A stretch of DNA of 64,000 nt, from assembly GCA_016234595.1 (NCBI GenBank), contig JACRBG010000010.1:1-64000 (forward strand). The letters are read 5' to 3'. Of the stretch, positions 47,227-56,694 are shown in pieces. The position numbers were made by a program, and so were the translations under genes. The first letter of the stretch is position 1; every line of letters starts with the position of its first letter. The stretch comes from Chloroflexota bacterium (lineage in GTDB: Bacteria > Chloroflexota > Anaerolineae > Aggregatilineales > J027). Below the pieces are notes generated by a model. That model saw nothing but the letters and a program-made list of their open reading frames with translations, did no database searches and was not told the origin of the DNA.

Positions 47227-48477
47227 ATGACAAAAAAATCTACCAAGAGTACCAAAAGCCGATCCAAAAAGTCCTCTAAACGCTCAACGACAAGCGTTTT
47301 AGGCTTCGTCGTTATTTTGGCTGGGGTTCTATTTGCCCAATATGTCCTCGGCATTGACGTGCTAAATGAAGACAAGACCAGCAATACAAATGACAATGCG
47401 CCTGTGGTTGAGGGTAACGATAATGGCGGGACGAGCAATGATAATGCTGCCGTTGTTGATAACACAGGTACAGGCGGAAGTTCATGGTACAGTGTCTATT
47501 TCACTGAACCCATCAACACCAATGATGTTAGCCGTCAAGTCAATGCCCCTATCGAAAACGCGATGGTGGATGTCATCAACAGTGCAACCAAAACCATTGA
47601 TGGGGCGATGTATGAAATCAATCTACCGCGCGTGGTCGAGGCTCTCATTAATGCCAAAAATCGCGGGGTACAGGTGCGCCTCGTTTTGGATGATGTCTAT
47701 GCGATTGAAGATGAAGACAGTCTTGCCAGCCAATTAGATGCGGCGGGCATTCCTATTGTCAGCGATAACCGTAGCGCCTTTATGCACCACAAATTTTTGG
47801 TAATTGATGGGTCAGCGGTTTGGATGGGTTCGACTAACTTCACGCGCAACGATGTCTATAACAATAACAACAACTCGTTATTCATCCGCTCGACCCAATT
47901 GGCGCAAAACTACACCACCGACTTTGAAGAAATGTTTATAGATAAGAAATTCAGCGCCCGCGATAATCCACGTACCACCCCCAATCCCATCGTGACGATT
48001 AATGGAATCAGGGTGGAAAACTATTTCTCACCCGAAGATGGCAAAACTATCGAACAACGCCTTGTGGACTTGGTAAATAACGCCCAAACTTCGGTACATG
48101 TGATGGCCTTCAGCTATACGATTGATGCTCTTGCCAACGCTATGATTAGCCGCCATAACGCTGGGGTAGATGTCATTGGCCTATTTGAAGCACGGGGTAG
48201 TCTTCAAGGCGCGATGCGTCCAATGGGCTGTGCCGGTATCCCAGTCAAACAAGATGGTAATCCCCAAACTCTTCATAACAAGGTCATTATCATTGACAAC
48301 CAAATCGTCGTCACAGGATCGTTTAATTTTAGTAATAATGCCATCGAGCAAAATAGCGAAAACATGGTCATTATTTATGATGCACAACTGGCCCAACAAT
48401 ATTCGGCGCAGTTTGATAAGCTCTATAACGATCCACGGGCTGAAGTGCCAACCGCATCTGATTTAAATTGTTCCTAA
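47227..48477 (+). CDS. Membrane-anchored phospholipase D-superfamily protein
   Basis: 416 residues. A Lys/Ser-rich cytoplasmic tail (2-22), one membrane helix (24-42, VLGFVVILAGVLFAQYVLG), an Asn/Asp/Gly-rich linker (48-85), then two HKD motifs: FMHHKFLVIDGSAVWMGSTNFT near residue 180 and TLHNKVIIIDNQIVVTGSFNFS near 350. Both catalytic His-Lys-Asp sets are intact, so it is a two-domain PLD enzyme acting outside the cell: phospholipase, phosphodiesterase or nuclease cannot be told apart here. It is followed by an M23 peptidase gene 19 bases later. Confidence 0.88.
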   Translation: MTKKSTKSTKSRSKKSSKRSTTSVLGFVVILAGVLFAQYVLGIDVLNEDKTSNTNDNAPVVEGNDNGGTSNDNAAVVDNTGTGGSSWYSVYFTEPINTNDVSRQVNAPIENAMVDVINSATKTIDGAMYEINLPRVVEALINAKNRGVQVRLVLDDVYAIEDEDSLASQLDAAGIPIVSDNRSAFMHHKFLVIDGSAVWMGSTNFTRNDVYNNNNNSLFIRSTQLAQNYTTDFEEMFIDKKFSARDNPRTTPNPIVTINGIRVENYFSPEDGKTIEQRLVDLVNNAQTSVHVMAFSYTIDALANAMISRHNAGVDVIGLFEARGSLQGAMRPMGCAGIPVKQDGNPQTLHNKVIIIDNQIVVTGSFNFSNNAIEQNSENMVIIYDAQLAQQYSAQFDKLYNDPRAEVPTASDLNCS

Positions 48478-48496
48478 TTTGAAGAAGGGGGTTTTT

Positions 48497-49921
48497 ATGG
48501 CGAATTGCGAAGCGATCCTTGTTGCTGATTCAGCAAATGTTCGACTCCAACCCAACACGACCAGCGGTGTTGTCGGTGTGTTAACTCGAAATATCCGTAC
48601 CCCAGTCCATCGTGTTTCTGATCCAGACGCGCAAAACTTCCGATGGGTGATGGTCACGGTTCCTGCCAATGGCCTTCAAGGATGGGTACGTGGTGATTTG
48701 GTGCAACTCAGCGGAGATTGTTCCAATGTAGGGGTACTTAGTACGACTGTTACCCCTGCTACGACCACTCCTACAGCTTCAACCCCACCCACCTCCTCTT
48801 CCACGACACCTACGACCTCTACCCCTCAACCCGCTGTATTGACAGGTGATTGTCAAGCTGAGGTTTCGACCTCAATGGCAAATGTGCGGCGCGAACCTAA
48901 GGTGACAGGTACACCACTAGGCACGATTCTGCGAGGTACGAAATTTGCTGTGAAATCGGTTTCAACTCCTGACAGCAGTGGTTTTCGCTGGTTTGGCCTA
49001 GATTTTCAGGGTCAAACGGGTTGGGTACGACAAGATTTGTTACGTACCACTGGTGACTGTCTTGACCCCGCTAGTCATGAAACCCCTACCACAACCACTA
49101 CACCTACGACGAGTACTACTACACCTCCAACTAGCACGACGCCACCACCGCCTAGTGGGGTATGCCAAGCGGTGGTTGGTCTGCCCCAAATTAATGTGCG
49201 AACACAGGCGACATCCGCGTCATCCCTTGTCGGGACAGCCACCTCTGGCGAGACGATGACCGTTAAAGAAGTGACAGCGGCCCAAGCGGACGGTTTTCGC
49301 TGGGTACGTGTGGATTTCCGAGGGCAAAATGGCTTTGTCCGTTCCGATTTAGTAACCTTACAGGGGAGTTGTGCGGCGCTCACAGGTGATGACCGCCTGT
49401 CTGCCCCTGTTGCTGCTACGATCACACAGGGATTTAAGTCGGGACACCAAGGCATGGATTTTGGCGCGAGTATCGGTATGGAACTTCGGGTTGGCATCCC
49501 TGCGACAATTTTTAGGGCGCAGGTTTGCACCAAATGTACAACCCAGCAGCCGAATATCACACCTAAAAATGACCAAGAGCGCAACCAGATTTTTGCTGAT
49601 CCGGCTTGGGGATTTGGCTATGGCAACCACATTATTGTCCGCCATGAATTTCAAGACTTGCCGCGTTCCACCCAAGATCAAATTTTGCGAAATGGTGGCA
49701 AAACATCCAATGCTATCTTTGTTTTATATGCGCATTTAAGCCGAATGGATGTGCAAGCTAATCAAAAAATCGCTGCTGGCACACTTATTGGTGCGACAGG
49801 CCATACTGGCAACTCAACTGGCCCACATCTCCATATCGAAGTGGCTTTTGGTGATCAATGGGGCGCGGCTAAAAAGATTCATCCCATGCTTTTGTTTGCT
49901 GTACCAAATATTACCAGCTAG
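48497..49921 (+). CDS. Triple SH3b plus LytM/M23 metallopeptidase
   Basis: 474 residues: three bacterial SH3 domains (about 5-75, 120-185, 222-290; each with ANVRLQP / ANVRREP / INVRTQA and a closing GWVR or GFVRSDLV), separated by Thr/Pro/Ser linkers, then an M23 peptidase (about 300-474): HQGMDFGA (zinc His and Asp), FVLYAHLSRM, and GPHLHIEVAFG (HxH). A 45-residue insertion with C-T-K-C sits in the peptidase. The ATG at 48497 (AAGGGGG upstream) gives MANCEAI with no signal peptide or anchor, unusual for a wall hydrolase. It would cleave peptidoglycan cross-links or remodel the envelope. Convergent with the patatin gene, the stop codons overlapping. Confidence 0.88.
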   Translation: MANCEAILVADSANVRLQPNTTSGVVGVLTRNIRTPVHRVSDPDAQNFRWVMVTVPANGLQGWVRGDLVQLSGDCSNVGVLSTTVTPATTTPTASTPPTSSSTTPTTSTPQPAVLTGDCQAEVSTSMANVRREPKVTGTPLGTILRGTKFAVKSVSTPDSSGFRWFGLDFQGQTGWVRQDLLRTTGDCLDPASHETPTTTTTPTTSTTTPPTSTTPPPPSGVCQAVVGLPQINVRTQATSASSLVGTATSGETMTVKEVTAAQADGFRWVRVDFRGQNGFVRSDLVTLQGSCAALTGDDRLSAPVAATITQGFKSGHQGMDFGASIGMELRVGIPATIFRAQVCTKCTTQQPNITPKNDQERNQIFADPAWGFGYGNHIIVRHEFQDLPRSTQDQILRNGGKTSNAIFVLYAHLSRMDVQANQKIAAGTLIGATGHTGNSTGPHLHIEVAFGDQWGAAKKIHPMLLFAVPNITS

Positions 49922-50802
49922 TCCGCTTGGGCTTGTCTCATACGATAGGTCGGTTTTTCCAACAGGGCGCGTATCTCATCCAGATGGCGTTCTGTTTCTT
50001 CTATGCCGGCGTTCATCGGCCCTTGAACATCGCGGAAATCTAGTGACCCATAATCGTTGACAGGTGGTCGTAACAACACATGCGGCGCGTGATGATTTAA
50101 GCGTTCTTCATGTAAATGCCATGCCATCACCCGTGTTGCCCGCCAAATCGAGGCCAACATGCTCGGCGGTTTCGATTGTAGGCTACTGGTGCCGACCAAT
50201 CCAAAGGGAAGTTGAAAACCCATAATGGCACTGACGGGATCAATCCAAGGGCTTTCCACTTCAAGGGGCGGATATACATCTACCGCGATGACCCGCTCGG
50301 CGCCGTTTTCAAATGCGATATGAGTTGCTAGGCTGTCAATTACCCCACCGTCCAATAATTGCATTCCATCAATTTCAACAGGTGGAAACACGGCAGGCAC
50401 AGCACTAGTAGCAAGTAGGGCTGGAATGAGTGGCCCATCGTTGATAGGCACTTCCCGCCCGTTGACCATATCCACAGTCATCACTGTAAGGGGAATTCGC
50501 AGGTCAGCAAAAGTTTTGTCTTTAAGGGCTTCGTTCAACTGAATTTCGATATTGCGCTGGCGGGCACGGGCACTAAAAAGATTCATGCTAAAAAGGGTCG
50601 TGCCGCGTAGGGCTGTTAAGCGCTCGGCTAATTGGCTGGGCGTAACGCCATGCGCAAACAACGCCCCAATTATCCCGCCCATGCTGGTTCCAACAATCAA
50701 ATCAATTGGGATACGCTCGCGGGCCAATACTTCCAAGACCCCGATATGAGCTAAACCTCGGCTTCCCCCGCCACCTAAAACTAAGCCAATTTTGGGCCGC
50801 AC
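49918..50802 (-). CDS. Patatin-like phospholipase
   Basis: 294 residues. Oxyanion motif GGGGSRG (10-16), nucleophile Ser40 in GTSMGG, and Asp151 in LLDGG complete the Ser-Asp dyad, so it should be an active lipid acyl hydrolase (RssA/YlbK-like). No signal peptide. The start is a GTG with AAGGAG 8 bases upstream; an earlier ATG overlapping the upstream gene lacks this. It is 16 bases downstream of the hydrolase/acyl-CoA ligase gene and probably shares its transcript, giving a lipid-remodelling pair. Confidence 0.9.
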   Translation of the reverse strand: MRPKIGLVLGGGGSRGLAHIGVLEVLARERIPIDLIVGTSMGGIIGALFAHGVTPSQLAERLTALRGTTLFSMNLFSARARQRNIEIQLNEALKDKTFADLRIPLTVMTVDMVNGREVPINDGPLIPALLATSAVPAVFPPVEIDGMQLLDGGVIDSLATHIAFENGAERVIAVDVYPPLEVESPWIDPVSAIMGFQLPFGLVGTSSLQSKPPSMLASIWRATRVMAWHLHEERLNHHAPHVLLRPPVNDYGSLDFRDVQGPMNAGIEETERHLDEIRALLEKPTYRMRQAQAD

Positions 50803-50818
50803 GCCAAATTCTCCTTTA

Positions 50819-53329
50819 TTACTGCTGTTCCTCAATCAACAGGCGACGTAATACTTTGCCAATAAATGATTTTGGCAATTCTTCTCTAAACTCGATATCC
50901 CACGGTACGGCATAGGCTTCTAAGCGACGACGGCACAAATCCAACAATTCTTCTTTGCTCAGGCTTGTACCCGGACGTGGCACAACAAACGCCTTCACCT
51001 TTTGCCCATTGCCTACGCTTGTCACCCCAACAACCGCCGCTTCCAAGACCTTGCTGTTTTCGTATAAAACCTCTTCAATATCGCGGGGATACACACTATA
51101 TTCCCCTGCCATAATTGTATCGCGTTTGCGGCTGATAATTTGAAAATAGCCCTCACTATCCATGACGGCTACATCGCCTGTATATAACCAGCCATCTTTT
51201 AATACCGACTCTGGATTTTCTTTGCTGTCATCCTCTCCCCAATAGCCTTGCATGACCTGCGGCCCACGTACCACCAGTTCGCCAATTTTGCCGGGGGAGA
51301 GGTCTTCATTGGTCACTAAATCTACAATTTTGGCATCGGTATTCGGGATGGGAATCCCAATTGAGCCAACTTTGCGCACGCCGAGTAATGGGTTGGCATG
51401 GGTAACTGGGCCAGCCTCAGTCAGGCCATATCCCTCCACCAAATGCCCACGTGTCAATTTTTCAAATTCCTCTTGCACTTCAACAGGCAAAGGGGCTGAA
51501 CCACTGATGCAGGCCTTGATACTCGACAACCCATAAGATCGTACATCCGGCGCATGGTTAATTGCGGTATACATCGAAGGCACACCGGGGAAAATGGTCG
51601 GTTTGTATTGTTTAATGCTTTCTAAAACCTGCTGTAGCTCAAAGACAGGCAACAATACCATTGTCGCGGCCATCGCAATTGGAATATTCATGGAGGTCGT
51701 CATGCCATAACTGTGTAGGAAAGGCAGCACCGATAGAAAAATTTCCTGCCCATATTGAATATCCGGCACCCAATGGCGGGTTTGCAGTGCATTCGCTACC
51801 AAATTGAGATGCGTGAGACACACTCCTTTGGGTTCATCCACCGTGCCACTAGTGAACAAAATGGCTGCCAAATCGTTGTAATTAACCTTGACCTTTGGCG
51901 CAGTTTTGACGGCATCGGCCATTAACAAAGCCATGTTGTGGCCCAATTGAGCCAGTTGAGCCTCATCTTTCGCCCCGTGCTCTTCACCCCATCGTGCTAA
52001 GAGCTTTTTGTAGACGTGCGAGGAAACCGCGCTACGAATATCGGCGAAAACGATCGATTTCAAATTTGTATTTTGTTTAGCGGCCTGAGCTAACCCGACA
52101 AAATCGTTTAGTGTGACTAAAACTTTAGCTTGGGTTCTTTGAATTTTCTCGACAATTTGGGTGGTATTAGCATCAGGATTGGGCATCACAACCACTCCCC
52201 CGACTTTTAGAGTGGCATAATAGGCGATAATCATCTGCGGGATATTTGGCAGTACCAACATAACCCGATCCCCCGGTTGTACACCCAACCCAATCAGCGT
52301 ATGGGCAAATTGATTGGTCTGCTCGTTCAATTGTTGATAGGTCAAAACCGTGCCATAAAAAATAACAGCTTTTTGTTTAGGCAACCAATCCGCCGCGCTT
52401 TCCAGAAATTTATGGACTGGCTCACGTGGGATAGGGATAGTACGGGGCAAGTCTTTGTGATAGCTGGCAAGCCACGGGCGACGATTGGCAATTTCCAGCG
52501 TCTGGGTACCAATCGAACGCCATGATTTCCGCTGGCTACTATCCTCAATAAAACGCTCGATGGCCCGATTGACGGCATTGTGGCGCTCTAATTGCACTTT
52601 GTGCTTGGCTGCCCCCACATCATAGATTTCAGCCCCCGGTACCATTTTGCCGACTTCCTCAAACACCCCTCGGGGAAAATAATTGTCTCGCTCTCCTGTG
52701 ATAATCAAGGTTGGAGTTTTGATATTGCGTAAAAGCGGCCAGCCTTGCCAACGCCGTAAATTATTTGCCATCATGCGTTTCATAACATGAATTTCGGCGT
52801 TCCAACGAGGGCGATAATCCCACACCAACCGATAGACCGCTGTTGGAATCCGATTCAAAATGGCGGCGGCACGGGGTAAGGGATATTCACCAGCGGTCGC
52901 AATCAATACCAGTTTTTCAAGCCGTTCGGGATGGGCATTGGCATATTCGACACAAATTGAACCACCAAAGGAGTGTCCAACCAATACAAATTGCTTGGGC
53001 AGGCCTAGCATTTCGACAATAGTGTGTAAATCTTCAACCATCTCGGCCATCGTATATTGGGTATAAGGAGCGTCACTCTGTCCATGCCCGCGCAAATCTG
53101 GAACGATAACCCGGTAGTGTCGTGCAAAGTAATTGATTTGATATTCCCACGTCTCAGCGCAACCCGCATAACCATGTACGAACATAATGGCCTTATCTAC
53201 ACCTTCGGGCCATAAGTCAATCACGCTTAGGTTCGCGCCAGAAATACCCTTAATCGGCACATCAATCCGATACAAATTAAAGTCTAATTGAATCGCGTCC
53301 CGTTTAATCCCGCGTAGTTTCTTTTTCAT
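50819..53329 (-). CDS. Fusion: alpha/beta-hydrolase plus long-chain acyl-CoA ligase
   Basis: 836 residues. Residues about 20-275 are an alpha/beta hydrolase (FVHGYAGCAETWEY, nucleophile elbow VGHSFGGS, TGERDNYFP, and AAKHKVQLE in the His region). Residues about 310-836 are an AMP-forming ligase: LFTSGTVDEPKGVCLTH (P-loop, Val replacing the usual Thr), FPGVPSMYTAI, GYGLTEAGPVTHANP (A5), YTGDVAVMDSEGYFQIISRKRD (A7/A8) and the catalytic Lys near the end (FIGKVLRRLL). It probably hydrolyses an acyl ester and activates the freed fatty acid as a CoA ester in one polypeptide. An alternative TTG start lies two codons earlier. Confidence 0.92.
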   Translation of the reverse strand: MKKKLRGIKRDAIQLDFNLYRIDVPIKGISGANLSVIDLWPEGVDKAIMFVHGYAGCAETWEYQINYFARHYRVIVPDLRGHGQSDAPYTQYTMAEMVEDLHTIVEMLGLPKQFVLVGHSFGGSICVEYANAHPERLEKLVLIATAGEYPLPRAAAILNRIPTAVYRLVWDYRPRWNAEIHVMKRMMANNLRRWQGWPLLRNIKTPTLIITGERDNYFPRGVFEEVGKMVPGAEIYDVGAAKHKVQLERHNAVNRAIERFIEDSSQRKSWRSIGTQTLEIANRRPWLASYHKDLPRTIPIPREPVHKFLESAADWLPKQKAVIFYGTVLTYQQLNEQTNQFAHTLIGLGVQPGDRVMLVLPNIPQMIIAYYATLKVGGVVVMPNPDANTTQIVEKIQRTQAKVLVTLNDFVGLAQAAKQNTNLKSIVFADIRSAVSSHVYKKLLARWGEEHGAKDEAQLAQLGHNMALLMADAVKTAPKVKVNYNDLAAILFTSGTVDEPKGVCLTHLNLVANALQTRHWVPDIQYGQEIFLSVLPFLHSYGMTTSMNIPIAMAATMVLLPVFELQQVLESIKQYKPTIFPGVPSMYTAINHAPDVRSYGLSSIKACISGSAPLPVEVQEEFEKLTRGHLVEGYGLTEAGPVTHANPLLGVRKVGSIGIPIPNTDAKIVDLVTNEDLSPGKIGELVVRGPQVMQGYWGEDDSKENPESVLKDGWLYTGDVAVMDSEGYFQIISRKRDTIMAGEYSVYPRDIEEVLYENSKVLEAAVVGVTSVGNGQKVKAFVVPRPGTSLSKEELLDLCRRRLEAYAVPWDIEFREELPKSFIGKVLRRLLIEEQQ

Positions 53330-53463
53330 CCCCAAAAGCTCGCTTCCAGAAAACCCGTTTTATTTTGTTACCCATTATAAACGAACATCGTCTTTTGACA
53401 GTGCGGCCTTGCCTGCGGCAAAATGAAGGATGGATTTCGATTTCAGCCGGGAAAGGATTAGCC

Positions 53464-54036
53464 GTGCCCTATCAGCGTGAAGAAATGATTACCGCCAGCG
53501 AGGTGGCCCGTTATGTCTATTGCCAGCGGGCATGGTGGTATGACCATGAGCAAATTCGGGCAGGGCGATTTAAACGTCATACACGGCCTAAAGGTCGGGT
53601 GGGCAAGGGCCAGATTACTTATAATGGGGAATATGCCGAACGGTTGAACCGTCAGTTGGTGTCCTATGATTATGGGTTGACGGGTCGGCCTGATTACGTG
53701 ATAGACCATGACGGCCTGCCTGTACCGGTTTTACGCAAAATAGGTCGTGCCCCTGAAGCGCCTTTCGATAGCCATGTGGCCCAGATTTTGGCGCATTGCC
53801 TGTTAATTGAGACGACCCTGCGTGTGCCACCACCCTATGGTATTGTACGTTACAATGACCGTACTTTTGAGGTGGATTATGACCCACCTGCCTTTGACGC
53901 TCTAATGCACCTGTTAAACGAAATTCGGGCTGAGAAAAAACATACCTCCGCGCCCCACCGTTCTCATGAGATACCGCGGCGTTGCTTTGGGTGTGGTCAT
54001 CAGAAGACTTGTCAAGATTCGCTGATCCAAGTTTAA
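53464..54036 (+). CDS. Cas4-like PD-(D/E)XK / Fe-S protein, catalytic site incomplete
   Basis: 190 residues. Four Cys suitable for an iron-sulphur cluster (C20 in YVYCQRAWW; C174, C177, C183 near the C-terminus), the conserved R-x-D (GRPDYVI, Asp77), then PVPVLRKIG where Cas4 has P-V-E-x-K: Lys92 remains but the acidic residue is Leu90. The following HVAQILAHCLLIE matches the Cas4 Q-L-x-x-Y helix. The GTG start has AAAGGA 6 bases upstream. There is no CRISPR array or cas gene nearby; such solo Cas4-like proteins occur in many genomes. Nuclease activity is doubtful. Confidence 0.78.
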   Translation: MPYQREEMITASEVARYVYCQRAWWYDHEQIRAGRFKRHTRPKGRVGKGQITYNGEYAERLNRQLVSYDYGLTGRPDYVIDHDGLPVPVLRKIGRAPEAPFDSHVAQILAHCLLIETTLRVPPPYGIVRYNDRTFEVDYDPPAFDALMHLLNEIRAEKKHTSAPHRSHEIPRRCFGCGHQKTCQDSLIQV

Positions 54037-54500
54037 CGCACAAACGTCGCGGCACGACCTTCAAGGGCATCTGCAATTCGTTCGCGGTGATGTTCCATCA
54101 AATCGAGCGTGGTGATTTCTTCCGGCATGAAATAGCCAAATTCGGACACTTCATCGTTGAGGGTCAGTTCGCCCTTGATCACATCCACTGCAAAGCTGTG
54201 GGCGACTAATTGCACACGATTGCCATCTTGGTATTGAATGATGCGGTTGGGGGTTGAATAAACGCCAATCAAGCGCAATACGCGCACATGTAAGCCTGTT
54301 TCCTCAAAAACCTCACGAATACAAGCTTCGGTTAGGTTTTCACCAGCCTCCATCGCACCCCCCGGCAAACACCACCGCCCATTATCGGTGCGACGGGTTA
54401 ATAGAATTTTTTCACCAGCTTCATCATAAATGATGGCAGAACACCCGACCGTTAGGCGTGCTTCCTTGCCAATGCGTTCCCCTTCAATAAGTTTTGCCAT
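54033..54500 (-). CDS. Nudix hydrolase
   Basis: 155 residues with a perfect Nudix box near residues 47-69: GGAMEAGENLTEACIREVFEETGL (G-x5-E-x7-R-E-V-x-E-E-x-G-L). The N-terminal 15 residues precede the usual beta core. It hydrolyses a nucleoside diphosphate linked to some moiety; the substrate is not predictable. The stop overlaps the Cas4-like gene's end by 4 bases on the other strand. Confidence 0.93.
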   Translation of the reverse strand: MAKLIEGERIGKEARLTVGCSAIIYDEAGEKILLTRRTDNGRWCLPGGAMEAGENLTEACIREVFEETGLHVRVLRLIGVYSTPNRIIQYQDGNRVQLVAHSFAVDVIKGELTLNDEVSEFGYFMPEEITTLDLMEHHRERIADALEGRAATFVR

Positions 54501-54518
54501 TGTTTTCTAATTGCTCCT

Positions 54519-56138
54519 CTAGGCTTTACCAATCCGTGCCAAAACCATCCGTGGCAGATTACTGGCCTCTTTGACTTTTAATAAAAACGCGAGGGTAAAA
54601 AAACTGCCACCACCAATGACCAAGCCGCCAATGAGCTGCAACAGGGCCGCAAACCCGTCCCCAATGCTCAGCCATAGAAATACTGCACCTACCATACCGA
54701 GAGCGGCTAATCCTGTTCGACTAGCGGTCTGCAAAACAGGACGTGGATTTAGCGATGGGATTTTACGCCGTAGCCATAGCCACAAAGTTAGGCTTTCGAG
54801 AGCTGTTGCTAGGCTGTTTGCTAGGGCCAGTCCTGCATAGGGGCCATGTGAGAACGTGTCAGCGCCAAGGCTTTCAAATAGCTGGACAAACAATAGGCTA
54901 AACACCACATTCAGCAACATTGCCACCCCACCCACGATGACAGGTGTCCATGTATCATGCAGGGCATAATAGGTGCGTGCCAAAATTTCCAATGCAGCGT
55001 GACCCATCAATCCAACTGCATAAAATACCAATGCCCATGCAGTGGCAGCAGTATCGGCACTTGTCCATTTGCCTCGCTCAAACAGCACCCGCACAATTGG
55101 CACAGATAAAATCATCATACCAAATCCAGCAGGAATACTTAGAAACAGCACATTAGCGAGGGCGTTGTTGAAGGTGCGTTGAAAGCCAGTCTCATCTTTT
55201 TGGGCATACAGAGCCGATAGGGATGGAAATACGGCTGTCCCTACGCTTTGCCCTAGAATCCCTAGGACCGTAAACATCAGCGCAAATGAGATTTGCAGAG
55301 CGCTGATACTGCCGCTAACCATCGCACTTGCTAAGGCGATATTGACCCAGAAATTGACCTGCACCACCATCAACCCAATCAGGCGTGGCCCCATCAATTT
55401 GAGAACCTCCATCACGCCGGGGGTTCGTAGATTGGCGAGTATTTGTAAATGGAGATTGGGTAAGCGGAATAATACTGGGACTTGTACAGCCAAATGCAAA
55501 CTCGCCCCGATGACGACACCCCACGCCAAACCACGTATACCCATTGAAGGAGCTAAAAATAGTGCCCCTAAAATGATGCCGATGTTATACATGCTGGGGG
55601 CAAGAGCTGGCCCAACAAAATGCTGGTGTGAATTGAGAATCGCCATAAACAGGCCCGATATGCCAAAAATCACTACTGTGACCAGCATAATCCGCATGAG
55701 TTCCACGGTCAGGGTTTGGGTGGTGTGGTTGGCTTCGGGTAGCAGTAAATAATCTACCAAGGGCGCGGCAAAAATATACCCAACAATGGCACTAAGACTG
55801 GCCGCCAATGCCACAAAGGTTAATGTGGCACTCGCCAAACGCCATGCCTCCTTAAGGTCATCTTTATTTAAATAGGTTGAGAACACGGGAATAAAAGCCG
55901 ACCCCAACGCACCCCCTGCGACCAAAACAAAGAGGGTTTCCGGCAATCGGATAGCCGCATAAAAAGCATCCAGTTCGCGATCAGCCCCAAAGGTCGAGGC
56001 CAGAACGACTTGGCGGACAAGGCCCAAAATACCACTTAGAACAAAGGAAGCCATGACGATAACCGTTGCCAGCGCAATTTCTCGCCCCGACAAAGCGCGT
56101 CCAGCTTTATTTTCAGGAGATGTTGTTGAGTTTGTCAT
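54519..56138 (-). CDS. murJ: MurJ-type lipid II flippase, copy 2
   Basis: 539 residues, 14-helix MOP fold. Typical blocks: FVLSGILGLVRQVVLASTFGADRELDAFYAAIRLPE, FIPVFSTYL, VQVNFWVNIALASAM, SVGTAVFPSLSALYAQKDETGF and VLFERGKWTSADTAATAWAL. It differs clearly from copy 1 at 9614 (for example a shorter N-terminus and a different central block), so the two are diverged paralogues rather than a recent duplication. It is 18 bases downstream (leftward) from nothing obvious and upstream of the Nudix gene, with which it may be co-transcribed. Confidence 0.92.
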   Translation of the reverse strand: MTNSTTSPENKAGRALSGREIALATVIVMASFVLSGILGLVRQVVLASTFGADRELDAFYAAIRLPETLFVLVAGGALGSAFIPVFSTYLNKDDLKEAWRLASATLTFVALAASLSAIVGYIFAAPLVDYLLLPEANHTTQTLTVELMRIMLVTVVIFGISGLFMAILNSHQHFVGPALAPSMYNIGIILGALFLAPSMGIRGLAWGVVIGASLHLAVQVPVLFRLPNLHLQILANLRTPGVMEVLKLMGPRLIGLMVVQVNFWVNIALASAMVSGSISALQISFALMFTVLGILGQSVGTAVFPSLSALYAQKDETGFQRTFNNALANVLFLSIPAGFGMMILSVPIVRVLFERGKWTSADTAATAWALVFYAVGLMGHAALEILARTYYALHDTWTPVIVGGVAMLLNVVFSLLFVQLFESLGADTFSHGPYAGLALANSLATALESLTLWLWLRRKIPSLNPRPVLQTASRTGLAALGMVGAVFLWLSIGDGFAALLQLIGGLVIGGGSFFTLAFLLKVKEASNLPRMVLARIGKA

Positions 56139-56295
56139 GCGCGGGAGTGTATAGCAGGTAGGGTCAAATCGTCAACTTAGACTGGGTCGGCTGACAGTCT
56201 TACCTCTTTATGACGGCAGCATTTTCCAGCGCCAAACCATCAATTCTTCAGGTACAATAGCCCCACTCACTAACTCACACCTAAAAGAATTGGCT

Positions 56296-56646
56296 ATGGA
56301 TTGGAATAAAATACTCCCGGTCATCATCTCGATTTGCGTCATCATCATTGTCGCTGTTTTGCGCCAGTATTCGCGCACCCTTGCCTCTATCACGGCTACG
56401 ATGCCTTTGAATGTCCCGCTTATTTTGTGGATTGCCTATCGCGCCGAAGACTCCAGTCGCGAAAAATTAGGCGAACTTAGCACAGGCCTCTTGATTGGGA
56501 TTATCCCGACCGTAATATTTATTGGGGTCGCGGCCCTAACGGTCAATGCTGGTTGGTCGTTTGGTCGTGTTTTGGTGACAGGTTATCTCTCATGGGGTGT
56601 GACGTTGGGCTTGCTCTTGGCGATTCGCCATTTCCTCGTTATTTGA
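56296..56646 (+). CDS. Small integral membrane protein
   Basis: 116 residues with three to four hydrophobic helices: ILPVIISICVIIIVAVLRQ, ASITATMPLNVPLILWIAYR, LSTGLLIGIIPTVIFIGVAALTV and VLVTGYLSWGVTLGLLLAIRHFL. The hydrophilic loop RAEDSSREKLGEL lies between helices 2 and 3. The length and pattern resemble DUF3147-type proteins, but I am not sure of that. It is flanked by leftward genes, so it is a single-gene unit. Confidence 0.7.
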   Translation: MDWNKILPVIISICVIIIVAVLRQYSRTLASITATMPLNVPLILWIAYRAEDSSREKLGELSTGLLIGIIPTVIFIGVAALTVNAGWSFGRVLVTGYLSWGVTLGLLLAIRHFLVI

Positions 56647-56694
56647 TCTTAGGTTGACCAATCAACGAATTTTATGGGCCATTTCAGCGTAGGG

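Noticed and set aside
53464-54036. A CRISPR-Cas locus inferred from the Cas4-like protein.
   Set aside because: No repeat-spacer array and no cas1, cas2 or effector gene occurs in the window.
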